A DNA stretch of 64,000 nucleotides from Pleionea litopenaei (GTDB taxonomy: Bacteria > Pseudomonadota > Gammaproteobacteria > Enterobacterales > Kangiellaceae), in the NCBI RefSeq assembly GCF_031198435.1, contig NZ_CP133548.1:1054001-1118000 (forward strand). The letters run 5' to 3'. Position numbers and translations under genes: made by a program. Below are positions 27,858 through 36,599 of this stretch, piece after piece; the first letter of the stretch is position 1, and every line of letters starts with the position of its first letter. The notes under the pieces are model-generated. The model was not told where the DNA came from. It ran no database searches and worked only from the letters and a program-made list of their open reading frames with translations.

Positions 27858-28376
27858 TTACCCTCTCCTTGAGAGTTGAAGCAAGTCGCGACGTAAGCTT
27901 TTTGCCGAGGTATCTTCAGCTAACCAAATAGCCAAAAAACAGGGGGCGAAATTCTGATCGTGAAGCGTTCCGATTTCTTTTTGATTATGTAGAAACGTAG
28001 CTGATCCATTTTCTGCAACTTTTAGGGTTAACTGATCGCCCTGTGACAGGTTCGGCCAAATATTTTCGAGCAGCTTTACCCAATCCTGCCGCGATTGACA
28101 CAAATCCGTTTTTGAAATGGCTAAGTTATTCCATTCATCCACCGTTGTTTCAATCAGTTCATCACGTTCGATATCAATATCGTATATAATTTTGAATTCA
28201 AGTGGGCGGACTTGATAAGCAGGCTTACTGTTCTCTGGTGTAAAACGGAGATAAGCGTCATAGACTTTAATTCCCCACCATCGATAAGTCGCCGACGATG
28301 AACGTTCCTCGCCTTGAATCGCAGCAACTTTTGACACACTGAAGACAAGCAAGCTAAGCATCAATAGTTTCAACAT
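27858..28376 (-). CDS. Chalcone isomerase-like exported protein
   Basis: About 172 residues with a signal peptide (MLKLLMLSLLVFSVSKVAA). The body has the chalcone-isomerase-like pattern RWWGIKVYDAYLRF, FKIIYDIDIERDELIETTVDEW and a late FLAIWLAEDTSAKSLRRDLL. Such bacterial proteins lack known flavonoid substrates; a lipid or fatty acid ligand is a reasonable guess. The ATG at 28376 is preferred over 28391 because GGGAG, inside the longer reading, forms its ribosome site. It sits one base after the upstream stop. Confidence 0.82.
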   Translation of the reverse strand: MLKLLMLSLLVFSVSKVAAIQGEERSSSATYRWWGIKVYDAYLRFTPENSKPAYQVRPLEFKIIYDIDIERDELIETTVDEWNNLAISKTDLCQSRQDWVKLLENIWPNLSQGDQLTLKVAENGSATFLHNQKEIGTLHDQNFAPCFLAIWLAEDTSAKSLRRDLLQLSRRG

Positions 28377-28377
28377 T

Positions 28378-28911
28378 CTAGTCTCCCACATGCTTAAGTA
28401 TCACTCGGTTATTTGGCTGAGTTCTGTGCAAAAACCCAAATAAGCTCATGGCCAGTCCCCAAGCTATTGCAATGATAAAATAGTCAGTAGAATCTCTTAC
28501 GGTGAATGCATCAAACTGTACACCGCCCCAGTAAGCGACAGGACCAATAACCACGCCGCCTAGAAACGATAAGACCTTACTATTCATCATCCAACTTAAA
28601 CTGACCGACAAAGTACTAGCGAACAGAAACCACAATAAACACAGCCACATGGGTAAAATGGTCAATGATGACGAGAATTCATAGACGCCTAAATAAGTAA
28701 GAATTGTGTCCATAGAAATCCCCGCTACGGCGATTTGCACGGTCAATGCCATGCGTACTTTACTCCAAGGTTCGGCTAAATATAGCCAAACCAATAGTGC
28801 AGCCACTATAAAAACAGCATAGCTATTGTGAAGAAACGCACAGGCCAACCAGCCCACCTGAAAAGCAATGTAATTATTTAAAAGTTTTGACGGCTTGAAA
28901 CGATGGTGCAC
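28378..28911 (-). CDS. DUF2878 membrane protein
   Basis: A 177-residue inner membrane protein with about five segments and the DUF2878 signatures (MDTILTYLGVYEF, then VIGPVAYWGGVQF). The function is unknown; the family occurs almost only beside Cfa-like, DUF1365 and FAD-oxidoreductase genes, as here. It lies 3 bp after the Cfa-like gene and 1 bp before the next start. Confidence 0.85.
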   Translation of the reverse strand: MHHRFKPSKLLNNYIAFQVGWLACAFLHNSYAVFIVAALLVWLYLAEPWSKVRMALTVQIAVAGISMDTILTYLGVYEFSSSLTILPMWLCLLWFLFASTLSVSLSWMMNSKVLSFLGGVVIGPVAYWGGVQFDAFTVRDSTDYFIIAIAWGLAMSLFGFLHRTQPNNRVILKHVGD

Positions 28912-28914
28912 CTG

Positions 28915-30153
28915 TCACTCCTTGCGAAATACAAAATGAGCGACATCGATGCGATCTTGCCAAAAGCCTCCCTCACAATAGTGAAAGTAGAAATTCCACA
29001 TTCGGCGAAATCTTTCATCGTAACCAAACTGCCGTATTTCACTCCACTCGTTATTAAAGCGAGCCCTCCAATCAGCTAAGGTTCTAGCATAATCGTATCC
29101 AAATGAGAAAAATGACGTACTTTTTAAACGCGTGTGTTGCTGTGTAATTGACTCAATGATTTCGCGACTTGGCAGTGCTCCGCCAGGAAAGATATATTTT
29201 TGAATAAAGTCTTCTCCGCGTCGATATTGGTCGTAGCGAGCGTGATCAATAAGTATTGACTGAATAAGCAGTTTGCCCTTTTCTTTTAATAGTGAATCAC
29301 AAATTTGAAAATAACTCTGAAAATATTCATGCCCAACGGCTTCGATCATCTCAATTGAAACAATTTTGTCGTAGCTGCCAGTTAAGTCTCGATAGTCCTT
29401 TTTTAGCAATGTAATTTTATCACCTAAGCCCTTCTCTTTTACTAAAGCTTCTGTGTAAGCAAATTGCTCTTCCGACAAGGTTGTCGTTGTCACTTTGCAT
29501 CCATATTTTTCTGCCGCATAAACAGCCAAACCACCCCAACCAGTCCCAATTTCTAATAAATGATCCGAGGCACAAAGATCGAGTGATTCGCAAATTACTT
29601 TCAACTTGTTCAGTGACGCTTCATGCAACGATGCGTTCTCGCTAGGGTAAATGGCTGCCGAATACAACATCGTTGGATCTAAAAACCGCGAATAAAGCTC
29701 GTTACCTAAATCGTAGTGCGCTTCAATATTTGCCTTAGCCTTGCTTTTAGTGTTTCTTTTAAGCCAAGACAACAATGGTCGTATTGGACGTTTGACCCAT
29801 TCCACCAAAGCTTCGATCCTATCGATTACCGCGAGGTTAGCTGAAAAAAGCTCAATCACAGAGGTCACATCAGTTGAAGTCCACCACCCTTCTATGTAGG
29901 CCTCTCCAGCACCAATGGAGCCACCGCTAACAAGCTTTGAATAAAACCGTTCATCGTTTACTTCGATCTCTGCAACAATTTCAGACGACCCACCAAAACG
30001 GTACTCCTGACCACGCTCTCGCAACGTTAGCTGCCCGACCTTGAGCTGTTGCATGAAAGCAAAAACCATGCGTTTTGCGAGCAGTCTTGAAACCAAACTG
30101 GGTTGCGTCGATGTATTTTTTAATTTATGAGTTATCAATCGGCTATTACTCAC
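28915..30153 (-). CDS. Cyclopropane-fatty-acid synthase-like methyltransferase
   Basis: A 412-residue class I methyltransferase of the Cfa family. It has the SAM site LLEIGTGWGGLAVYAAEKYG, the lipid-site region (NIEAHYDLGNELYSRFLDPTMLYS), SIEMIEAVGHEYF and QKYIFPGGALPS. The substrate is presumably an unsaturated acyl chain of membrane phospholipid. The product could be a cyclopropane, methyl-branched or, as proposed for related genes in Rhodobacter, a methylated precursor of furan fatty acids. It overlaps the DUF1365 gene by 8 bp. Confidence 0.88.
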   Translation of the reverse strand: MSNSRLITHKLKNTSTQPSLVSRLLAKRMVFAFMQQLKVGQLTLRERGQEYRFGGSSEIVAEIEVNDERFYSKLVSGGSIGAGEAYIEGWWTSTDVTSVIELFSANLAVIDRIEALVEWVKRPIRPLLSWLKRNTKSKAKANIEAHYDLGNELYSRFLDPTMLYSAAIYPSENASLHEASLNKLKVICESLDLCASDHLLEIGTGWGGLAVYAAEKYGCKVTTTTLSEEQFAYTEALVKEKGLGDKITLLKKDYRDLTGSYDKIVSIEMIEAVGHEYFQSYFQICDSLLKEKGKLLIQSILIDHARYDQYRRGEDFIQKYIFPGGALPSREIIESITQQHTRLKSTSFFSFGYDYARTLADWRARFNNEWSEIRQFGYDERFRRMWNFYFHYCEGGFWQDRIDVAHFVFRKE

Positions 30154-30970
30154 CAGTCTTCTCCATCTTAGATTTTGGGTGACTATAAAAGGGTATACGC
30201 TTGATGAACAACTTCAGAGCCTGCCAATAAATACCCACCACTGTTTTTAGGCTCAACATCGGCTGCTTCGCAATTGCTCTATAAAAACTGTCGGAGTTCA
30301 GAGGTTCACGTTGGTAGTGAAAATTTGCGGTAAATACAACAGCGGCACTACGAGTTAGAGCAAGATTCAAACTCACTCGTTTATCGCTAAAAGCGCACTG
30401 CCAATGATAATTCATGTTTAAATCATTAAAGGGTGATACATGAAATTTCTTTTCATCTTCCCAAGTTGCATTATCATCTTTAGGGATCGCATAGCTGTAA
30501 ATATGTCGTTCATTCCAAGGCGTATTACTCACTTCAGCCATGACATAAAGCAAGCGATTATTACAAATAAAGTAGTACACTGAGATTGGGTTAAAGACAC
30601 AGTTTAAAAAGCGCCATTGACTCAACATTAAAACCTCGACTGAAGGATCCTTGTGGCTAAGACAGTTTATATCCTCATCACTCGGATGCTTTAAATGAGC
30701 GAGACAGACCCTTAACGCTCTAGAATACAGATCCTCTCCATCAATTTGAAATTGTGAAAGGTAGTCCACATCGTGAAAGGAATAGATGTTAAAGCCATTG
30801 TAGCTAACTAAAGGAGAAAGGTTGGCAATTTCACTTCTATGTCGTAAATTGATCATAGGCATGTGCATCTTGTACTTAAAAGCATGCTTTTTCGGAGAAA
30901 AACGTTTATGAAAAACTTCTCCATGGCACATTGAATGCTCAGAAAACGACTTAAAGGATTTCAATGTCAA
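30146..30970 (-). CDS. DUF1365 protein
   Basis: A 274-residue protein with the family motifs (GEVFHKRFSPKKHAFKYKMHMPMINL at the start, then QWRFLNCVFNPISVYYFIC, MAEVSNTPWNERHIYSY and FHVSPFNDLNMNYHW). DUF1365 proteins have no assigned chemistry and nearly always sit between an FAD oxidoreductase and a Cfa-like gene, implying a shared lipid-modifying pathway. It overlaps both neighbours, by 20 and 8 bp. Confidence 0.88.
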   Translation of the reverse strand: MTLKSFKSFSEHSMCHGEVFHKRFSPKKHAFKYKMHMPMINLRHRSEIANLSPLVSYNGFNIYSFHDVDYLSQFQIDGEDLYSRALRVCLAHLKHPSDEDINCLSHKDPSVEVLMLSQWRFLNCVFNPISVYYFICNNRLLYVMAEVSNTPWNERHIYSYAIPKDDNATWEDEKKFHVSPFNDLNMNYHWQCAFSDKRVSLNLALTRSAAVVFTANFHYQREPLNSDSFYRAIAKQPMLSLKTVVGIYWQALKLFIKRIPFYSHPKSKMEKTGE

Positions 30971-32225
30971 CTCCTAGAGCTTTCACAACATCAAGCCCAC
31001 TTCGTACGCCATCTTCATGAAAACCCGCATACCAATAGGCCCCACAGAACCATAGATTATCCTTCCCATTGATTGTGTTTCTTTGGGCTTGAGCTTCCAA
31101 TGTTCCCTTATCGTAAACAGGATGAGCATACTGATATTGACCAAGAATTTTCTCTTCCGCAATTGCATTAGTGTCGTTAAGAGTCACTATAAATTGCGTC
31201 TGACAATTCAATCGCTGCAAGATATTCATACTATAAGACAGCGTCGCTGTTTCCGTCTGACCTGAGCGAATTTTATAATTCCAACTTGACCAAGTTGACC
31301 GTAAAGTCGGAAGTAGAGACTGGTCAGTGTGCAAAACCACTTCATTATTGCTGTAGGAAATTTTACTTAGAATATCTCGAGCGTCAGACTTTTGCTCAGG
31401 TAAAAGAGCCATTGCTTCATCCGAATGGCAAGCAAATATCACGTGTTCAAATTCACACTCTTCACCATTATCCAGTCTAATCAGCCAACTATTAGACATA
31501 TTATCTTCAGCTGGAATAACCGATTGAATTTTTGATGTACACCTTACTGTAAAAGACGATTGTTCAAGCAAAGCTTTGACATAACTTTTGGACCCATTTC
31601 TTATTACTGACCATTGAGGTCTATCTTCAATGTTTAATAGGCCATGATTTTTAAAAAAGCGGATAAAGTACAACGCTGGAAATTCATACATCTTGGCCAA
31701 GCCACTTGACCAAATAGCGGCACCCATTGGAATGATGTACTGTTCAACGAAGCGTTGCGACATATTAAGTTCCTTGACATATTCTCCCAACGTTAAATCT
31801 TCAGGTAGCTCACCTTGCTCTAAACGTTCCTTCGATATTTTATTGAACTTAACGATATCTTTGATGAACCGCCAATGTTTTAAGCTAAACCAATTCTTCT
31901 TTTGTGCAAACATCGTCGCCAAAGAGGTTCCACTGTACTCCAACCCGCTATTTTCACAGCTTACAGAAAAACCCATATCTGTCGCTAACGAATCAACACC
32001 TAACGAATTCAATAGTCGAATGAAATTTGGATACGTCCAGTCATTAAAGACGATAAACCCCGTATCAATATCAAACTCGCCCTCAGCGACCGAGACGGTT
32101 TTTGTCGCGGTATGCCCCCCCACATAGTCATTCTTTTCAAAAACAGTAACGTCGAAATCATTTTGCAGATAATGCGCACACGTTAAACCAGAAATACCAC
32201 TTCCTATCACAGCGATTTTTTTCAT
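30951..32225 (-). CDS. FAD-dependent NAD(P)/amine-oxidase-like oxidoreductase
   Basis: The first residues form an FAD site (KIAVIGSGISGLTCAHYL, then VFEKNDYVGGHTATKTV). The substrate domain has FIVFNDWTYPNFIRLLNSLGVDS and the C-terminal WFCGAYWYAGFHEDGVRSGLDVV seals the FAD. The family is often called a flavin-containing amine oxidoreductase but probably acts on lipids (desaturation or saturation of acyl chains) together with the Cfa-like gene. It shares one base with the SDR gene and overlaps DUF1365 by 20 bp. Confidence 0.88.
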   Translation of the reverse strand: MKKIAVIGSGISGLTCAHYLQNDFDVTVFEKNDYVGGHTATKTVSVAEGEFDIDTGFIVFNDWTYPNFIRLLNSLGVDSLATDMGFSVSCENSGLEYSGTSLATMFAQKKNWFSLKHWRFIKDIVKFNKISKERLEQGELPEDLTLGEYVKELNMSQRFVEQYIIPMGAAIWSSGLAKMYEFPALYFIRFFKNHGLLNIEDRPQWSVIRNGSKSYVKALLEQSSFTVRCTSKIQSVIPAEDNMSNSWLIRLDNGEECEFEHVIFACHSDEAMALLPEQKSDARDILSKISYSNNEVVLHTDQSLLPTLRSTWSSWNYKIRSGQTETATLSYSMNILQRLNCQTQFIVTLNDTNAIAEEKILGQYQYAHPVYDKGTLEAQAQRNTINGKDNLWFCGAYWYAGFHEDGVRSGLDVVKALGVDIEIL

Positions 32226-32968
32226 TATTCTCTCACCAATTTTGAGCCGATTTTGTATTGAAGTGCATCAGGTAGCATCCCTAATAGTTTGAGCATAAAA
32301 ATAAAAAACCACGGAAAGTCATTCTTTCTACGCCCCTTTATAATTGAACTGTACATCGTACTTGCAGCTTTATCTGCAGTCAGCTTCATCGGCATAGAAA
32401 AATCATTCTTGTCAGTTAATGGTGTTTCAACAAAACCAGGATGAGCTATAGTAAAAACAATTTCTGGATAGCTTAACCGAAGAGTCCGAAAAAAGTAGCT
32501 CAGAGCTGCTTTCGAAGCTCCGTACGCTTCTGCTCTCGGCAACGGGAAAAAATACGCTGAGCTACTGGTAACAACGAAACTTGAGAGCTGTGTCCGCCAG
32601 CTTTTTAACAGGACCTTAGCGCCTATTACATTGGCGAAAAAGTTAACTTCGAAAACTCGACGAACCAGTTCCTCGTCAATGTCTCCCTTATCCATATATT
32701 CGCAAGTACCTGCATTCAGAATAATGATTGATGGAATTTTTCCGATACTCTCAACCTCTTTAACGATCTCAGACCAACTGTCTTTTTTGGTTATATCGAA
32801 GTTTAAGCCTACAAAGTTTGCCTGCTTACTTTGCAATTCCTTTAATTTCTCCACGCTCCTCGCGATACCAAGAACACAATATCCCTCTTGAATAAACTTA
32901 CTAACTAGGCTCTCTCCGATTCCTGAGGTAGCTCCGGTTATTAGAACGACTTTATTCTTCTGAGTCAT
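32225..32968 (-). CDS. Short-chain dehydrogenase/reductase
   Basis: A classical SDR of 247 residues: cofactor motif ITGATSGIGESL (about 10-21), ILNAGT, and the catalytic Ser-Tyr-Lys in SSSAYFFPLPRAEAYGASKAA. The substrate is unknown; its fixed place in this operon suggests a carbonyl produced by lipid oxidation or an acyl intermediate. It overlaps the NTF2-like gene by 4 bp (ATGA type). Confidence 0.9.
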   Translation of the reverse strand: MTQKNKVVLITGATSGIGESLVSKFIQEGYCVLGIARSVEKLKELQSKQANFVGLNFDITKKDSWSEIVKEVESIGKIPSIIILNAGTCEYMDKGDIDEELVRRVFEVNFFANVIGAKVLLKSWRTQLSSFVVTSSSAYFFPLPRAEAYGASKAALSYFFRTLRLSYPEIVFTIAHPGFVETPLTDKNDFSMPMKLTADKAASTMYSSIIKGRRKNDFPWFFIFMLKLLGMLPDALQYKIGSKLVRE

Positions 32969-33423
32969 TTTGCTATGCGCCTTTTAATCGCTCTTGTTAC
33001 ACCGCCGTACAGGGGAATATTTTCGTAGATCATTGCTCCTAAATCATAAAAGTCGCAGTGATAATGAATTTTTTTCTCAAAACATATCTTTGTAGCACCC
33101 GGAATAGTTACCCATTCACCGCGATTCAACCGTGGATGGATAAAGGACAATGACCAGTCTAGAAAGGCAGTTGATTGATTATCGACAACGTCAAGCACGG
33201 TGATTTGATATTGATGCAGATTCTTGTACATCGTCTCCATATAACGGTAGACATTTTCAAAACCGCTGATTCGATGCACTGGGTCAATAAATTCAATGTC
33301 TTCGGCGTATATATCGTGCAATATCTCGAGGTTATTTGCACTTAACGACTGATAAACTTGAATGAATCTATCGACAATATTGTCTTGTGAAAAAACAGTT
33401 GCTGCGTCTACCAATTTAGTCAT
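32965..33423 (-). CDS. NTF2-like (SnoaL-type) protein
   Basis: A small cone-shaped NTF2-like domain of about 152 residues with DIYAEDIEFIDPVHRISGFENVYRYMETMYKNL and a later DFYDLGAMIYENIPLYGGVTRAIKRR. Such proteins are ligand binders or minor enzymes; the ligand here is unknown. The ATG at 33423 overlaps the photolyase stop by 8 bp and gives better coupling than the longer frame to 33456. Confidence 0.82.
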   Translation of the reverse strand: MTKLVDAATVFSQDNIVDRFIQVYQSLSANNLEILHDIYAEDIEFIDPVHRISGFENVYRYMETMYKNLHQYQITVLDVVDNQSTAFLDWSLSFIHPRLNRGEWVTIPGATKICFEKKIHYHCDFYDLGAMIYENIPLYGGVTRAIKRRIAK

Positions 33424-34819
33424 CCTCAGACTCCTTAGCCACCTTAAATTGTTCAATGGCTTTCTTGCGGCTATCTTTAATGTCTACCATGCAGCTTGGA
33501 TAGTTCGGTAAAGGCTTTTGCTCGAACTGATGAATCGCTTTAGAAGGTAAAGACTGCAAAGGCTCTATCCACTTACGAATAAACTCGGCGTCCGGATCAA
33601 AGCGTTCGGCTTGTGAGACTGGATTAAATACGCGAAAATAAGGCGCAGCATCCGTTCCAATGGAGGCACTCCATTGCCACCCACCATTGTTTGAGGCATA
33701 GTCAAAGTCGTACAAGTGTTGCGCAAAGAAACGTTCTCCCCACCGCCAATCAATCCAAAGGTTTTTACAGAGAAAACTCGCTACAACCATACGTAGTCGA
33801 TTGTGCATCCAACCCGTCGTTAAAAGCTGTCTCATTGCTGAGTCAACAATCGGCACTCCAGTGCTACCTGCGCACCACTTTTCGAAATCGTCTTCAGAAC
33901 GATTCCAATGTATTTTTTTATCGACAGGAAGGAACCCTTGTCCTCGCGCTACATAAGGAAAGTGCCACATAACTGAACGATAGAAATCTCTCCAGATTAA
34001 CTCTTTGATCCAAGTTTTAGCGCCCTCCCCTCTTTTCGCTCTCGCAAATTCATAGCACCGTCGAATGGATACACTGCCAATCGCTAATGCGGGTGAAATT
34101 TGAGATGTACCGGGAATTGCAGGAAAGTCACGGTCCTTCTTGTAATCAATAATCGAGTCATCAACAAAGTCAGCCAACTGTTTATGTACATTATTCTCTG
34201 AAATATCTGGACAAAATTTCGCTGTTGGCTTTACCTCATCAAGATCACTATTAGAAACCGTTTGAAAGGCATTTAGATTTTCCTTCGCACGTGCAGTCGG
34301 CATTGACAATGGGTGAATTGGCGACTTATCCATTGCTTCATAGACGGCTTTGGAGAAAGGCGTGAAAACTTTAAATGGTGTACCCTGCTTACTCAATACA
34401 TCCCATGGCGCAACTAAGGAATCCGCGACATACCGATGACAGTTTGTTTTGTTCGACAACACCTGACAGGCCTGCTTGTCCCTTTGTCGCTCGTTGTAGG
34501 CGTATTCAATATTTAAATGCAGGTCTGTAATCGCTAAGTCGTCGATAACTTGAGACAACCTATCAATCGAGCTGGCAAAATCGTCACTGGTAAGTATGAT
34601 CAGTTTTATATTTAGTTGTTCAAGTGATTGAGATAAGTTAGAAAGCGCCTTCTGAATCAAGTACTGTTGATTGCGACCTACATCATGCGCAGCAAACTGC
34701 TTCGCACAATAAAAATAAATTGCGACGACTGCATCGTCTTTACTTGCACACGCATGACTAAGAGCTGGATGATCGTCTACTCGAAGATCGTTTCGAAACC
34801 AAACTAAATGCCGTTTCAT
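33416..34819 (-). CDS. phrB: Deoxyribodipyrimidine photolyase
   Basis: A 467-residue class I CPD photolyase. The antenna domain starts HLVWFRNDLRVDDHPAL. The FAD domain has IWRDFYRSVMWHFPYV, DSAMRQLLTTGWMHNRLRM and DYASNNGGWQWSASIGTDAAPYFRVFNP. It splits cyclobutane pyrimidine dimers using blue light. It shares one base with the DUF523/DUF1722 stop and sits in the operon predicted to be controlled by the ECF/ChrR system, matching the light-stress theme. Confidence 0.95.
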   Translation of the reverse strand: MKRHLVWFRNDLRVDDHPALSHACASKDDAVVAIYFYCAKQFAAHDVGRNQQYLIQKALSNLSQSLEQLNIKLIILTSDDFASSIDRLSQVIDDLAITDLHLNIEYAYNERQRDKQACQVLSNKTNCHRYVADSLVAPWDVLSKQGTPFKVFTPFSKAVYEAMDKSPIHPLSMPTARAKENLNAFQTVSNSDLDEVKPTAKFCPDISENNVHKQLADFVDDSIIDYKKDRDFPAIPGTSQISPALAIGSVSIRRCYEFARAKRGEGAKTWIKELIWRDFYRSVMWHFPYVARGQGFLPVDKKIHWNRSEDDFEKWCAGSTGVPIVDSAMRQLLTTGWMHNRLRMVVASFLCKNLWIDWRWGERFFAQHLYDFDYASNNGGWQWSASIGTDAAPYFRVFNPVSQAERFDPDAEFIRKWIEPLQSLPSKAIHQFEQKPLPNYPSCMVDIKDSRKKAIEQFKVAKESEDD

Positions 34820-35760
34820 TATTGAACCACCACTCTTATCGCTAGCTCTTTTGGGTAAGGATGAAGAAAACTCTGCTGCTCTACATAAGGATCTTTATGA
34901 TGAGCAAAATGATGCTTTAGTAAAGTTAATGGAGACATAAGAGGCAAAACGCCTTGCCGGTACTCCAGAATCACTTGAGCTAACTCTTGGCGATCTTGAC
35001 TACTCAAGTTGTGCTTTAAATAGCCTTGTAAATGCATCAACACATTTGTATTGTTTTTGCGAGTCGCTACCTTCTTGAATCCATTCATTAAATGCTCAAT
35101 GTAACGACTGCTTTCTGCTTCAATATTTTTAGCATTAATTTTTGCAACTAATGGACCTAAGAATCGGTAGGTTTTCTGGCAATGGGACAATAAACTAAGT
35201 TTGTGTCGTGCATGAAACTTTTGAATTAAGGCGGGCGTTAAACCTTGCTCAACCAACTGCTTCCACTCATGATAAATAAACACCCGCTTTATAAAACTGT
35301 CTCTCAGTAACGGATCATTCAAGCGACCGTCTTCCTCGACTGGCAGATTTGGCTGAAGTTGTTTAACTTTGGCTGCAAATATCCCAACACCATCTCTCTG
35401 AGCGTGTCCTTTGGAGTTATAAACTTTTACCCTCTCTATACCGCAACTAGGGGAGCCTTTACAAAAGATATACCCGGCCATATTAGCAAGCCTGTCGGCA
35501 TTGATATCAGCGTAAGAAGCAAGCTCATCTGTAAAATCCTGGCTTTCATCGTGACCAAACACTGCTCGAGGGTTCTCGGCGGAGCCGACCAATCGAAGTG
35601 TTCTACGAGGTGTACCCATTCCGATCCCAACCTCGGGGCACAACGGCTCAAACGTAAAGAACTGTGCCAACGATTCGGTACAAAAACGGCTGTGCTTGTG
35701 TCCGCCGTCGAAGCGCACCGGTGCGCCCAATAAACAATGACTAATTCCTACTCTGATCAT
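34819..35760 (-). CDS. DUF523/DUF1722 fusion protein
   Basis: Residues 1-150 are DUF523 with conserved cysteines (SHCLLGAPVRFDG, PLCPEVGIGMGTPR, FCKGSPSCGIERVKVY). The rest is DUF1722 (YHEWKQLVEQGLTPALIQKFHARHKLSLLSHCQKTYRFLGPLV, then HLQGYLKHNLSSQDRQEL). The E. coli relative YbgA lies beside phr, as this gene does. The function is unknown; the cysteines could hold a metal or cluster. It is the first gene of the ten-gene operon. Confidence 0.87.
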   Translation of the reverse strand: MIRVGISHCLLGAPVRFDGGHKHSRFCTESLAQFFTFEPLCPEVGIGMGTPRRTLRLVGSAENPRAVFGHDESQDFTDELASYADINADRLANMAGYIFCKGSPSCGIERVKVYNSKGHAQRDGVGIFAAKVKQLQPNLPVEEDGRLNDPLLRDSFIKRVFIYHEWKQLVEQGLTPALIQKFHARHKLSLLSHCQKTYRFLGPLVAKINAKNIEAESSRYIEHLMNGFKKVATRKNNTNVLMHLQGYLKHNLSSQDRQELAQVILEYRQGVLPLMSPLTLLKHHFAHHKDPYVEQQSFLHPYPKELAIRVVVQ

Positions 35761-35809
35761 ACCCTTTCCTCAACGATTCCTTTGCTTATACGACTATTAA
35801 ACAATATTA

Positions 35810-35826
35810 GATTCTTTAAAAGAATC
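35810..35826. promoter_or_regulatory. 17-bp palindrome upstream of the photolyase operon
   Basis: GATTCTTT and AAAGAATC are perfect inverted arms around one base, 50 bp before the operon's first ATG. On the minus strand it overlaps a possible -35 region (TTGATT, then TATTGT 16 bp later). It could be an operator or part of the promoter. No good match to a TGATCC-type ECF11 -35 element was found. Confidence 0.4.
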
Positions 35827-35924
35827 AAATACCTACAAAATCTCAAAAGATTAATTTTTGATCAGTTGCGAAAGGGAACCAGAGTGATATGCTTACCTGA
35901 GGAATTAAGCACTTAAGCGATCAT

Positions 35925-36536
35925 ATGAAAGCAATTTATCTCTCTCTTTTTACTTTATTACTGATGGCTTTTCATGGGTCGATAGCCGCCAATGAAGCTA
36001 TCGAAAGTATTCAGACGACTCAGTGGTCGATAGGAATCGGTTATCACCACTTCGATAAACAATCAGCCATTGACGAGTGCGTCGACGATGAGGCATCTAG
36101 GCTAACGCTGCAGTATGGAGAGCAAGATGGTCGATTGATCTTTAACTTTGGTATGTCGAGTTACCTTTTAAAAGACTATTGTCAATTTGATGTCGTGGTA
36201 GTTGATGGTTGGGGCTACCGGTACCGTGATCGCTCGTATGCCAGTAACATCGGAATCTTTGGTGAGCTCGGCTACAGCTTCCCTATTACTCCGCGGAAAA
36301 CTCACTTCAACCTGCTAACCGGTATCGAAAAATCATGGTCTGAAAGGGAAATTGGAGGATGCTACAACTGCTACTCTGAAAATATCGATATCGAGGGTGT
36401 GTTCTACGTTAAACCAGAACTGGTCTTCTATACCGAGCAAGACTTTTTGATCGCCCTCAGTTACCAGTATTTTCCTAACAATGAGGTTAAAGGCGGGTTT
36501 AGCATCAATTTTGGAATGCGCACAAACATGTTCTAG
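35925..36536 (+). CDS. Outer membrane beta-barrel protein, unrecognised
   Basis: A 203-residue protein with a Sec signal (cleavage near SIAA) and alternating beta strands. It ends in the aromatic FGMRTNMF, as in outer-membrane barrels. Four cysteines (two in DECVDD and DYCQF, two in GGCYNCY) could form disulfides. The likely form is an eight-stranded barrel. No family is recognised. It is divergent from the photolyase operon. Confidence 0.68.
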   Translation: MKAIYLSLFTLLLMAFHGSIAANEAIESIQTTQWSIGIGYHHFDKQSAIDECVDDEASRLTLQYGEQDGRLIFNFGMSSYLLKDYCQFDVVVVDGWGYRYRDRSYASNIGIFGELGYSFPITPRKTHFNLLTGIEKSWSEREIGGCYNCYSENIDIEGVFYVKPELVFYTEQDFLIALSYQYFPNNEVKGGFSINFGMRTNMF

Positions 36537-36568
36537 ACAGCTTGACGATATCGTCAAAGCTGTCTTTC
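36535..36568. terminator. Terminator shared by convergent genes
   Basis: A long stem (GACAGC, a bulged position, TTGACGAT/ATCGTCAA, then GCTGTC) starts at the barrel gene stop and is followed by a short T-run. It lies between convergent genes and could serve the plus strand best. Confidence 0.7.
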
Positions 36569-36599
36569 CAAAACCTGCGCAATCGCCTTTCAGTTAAAG

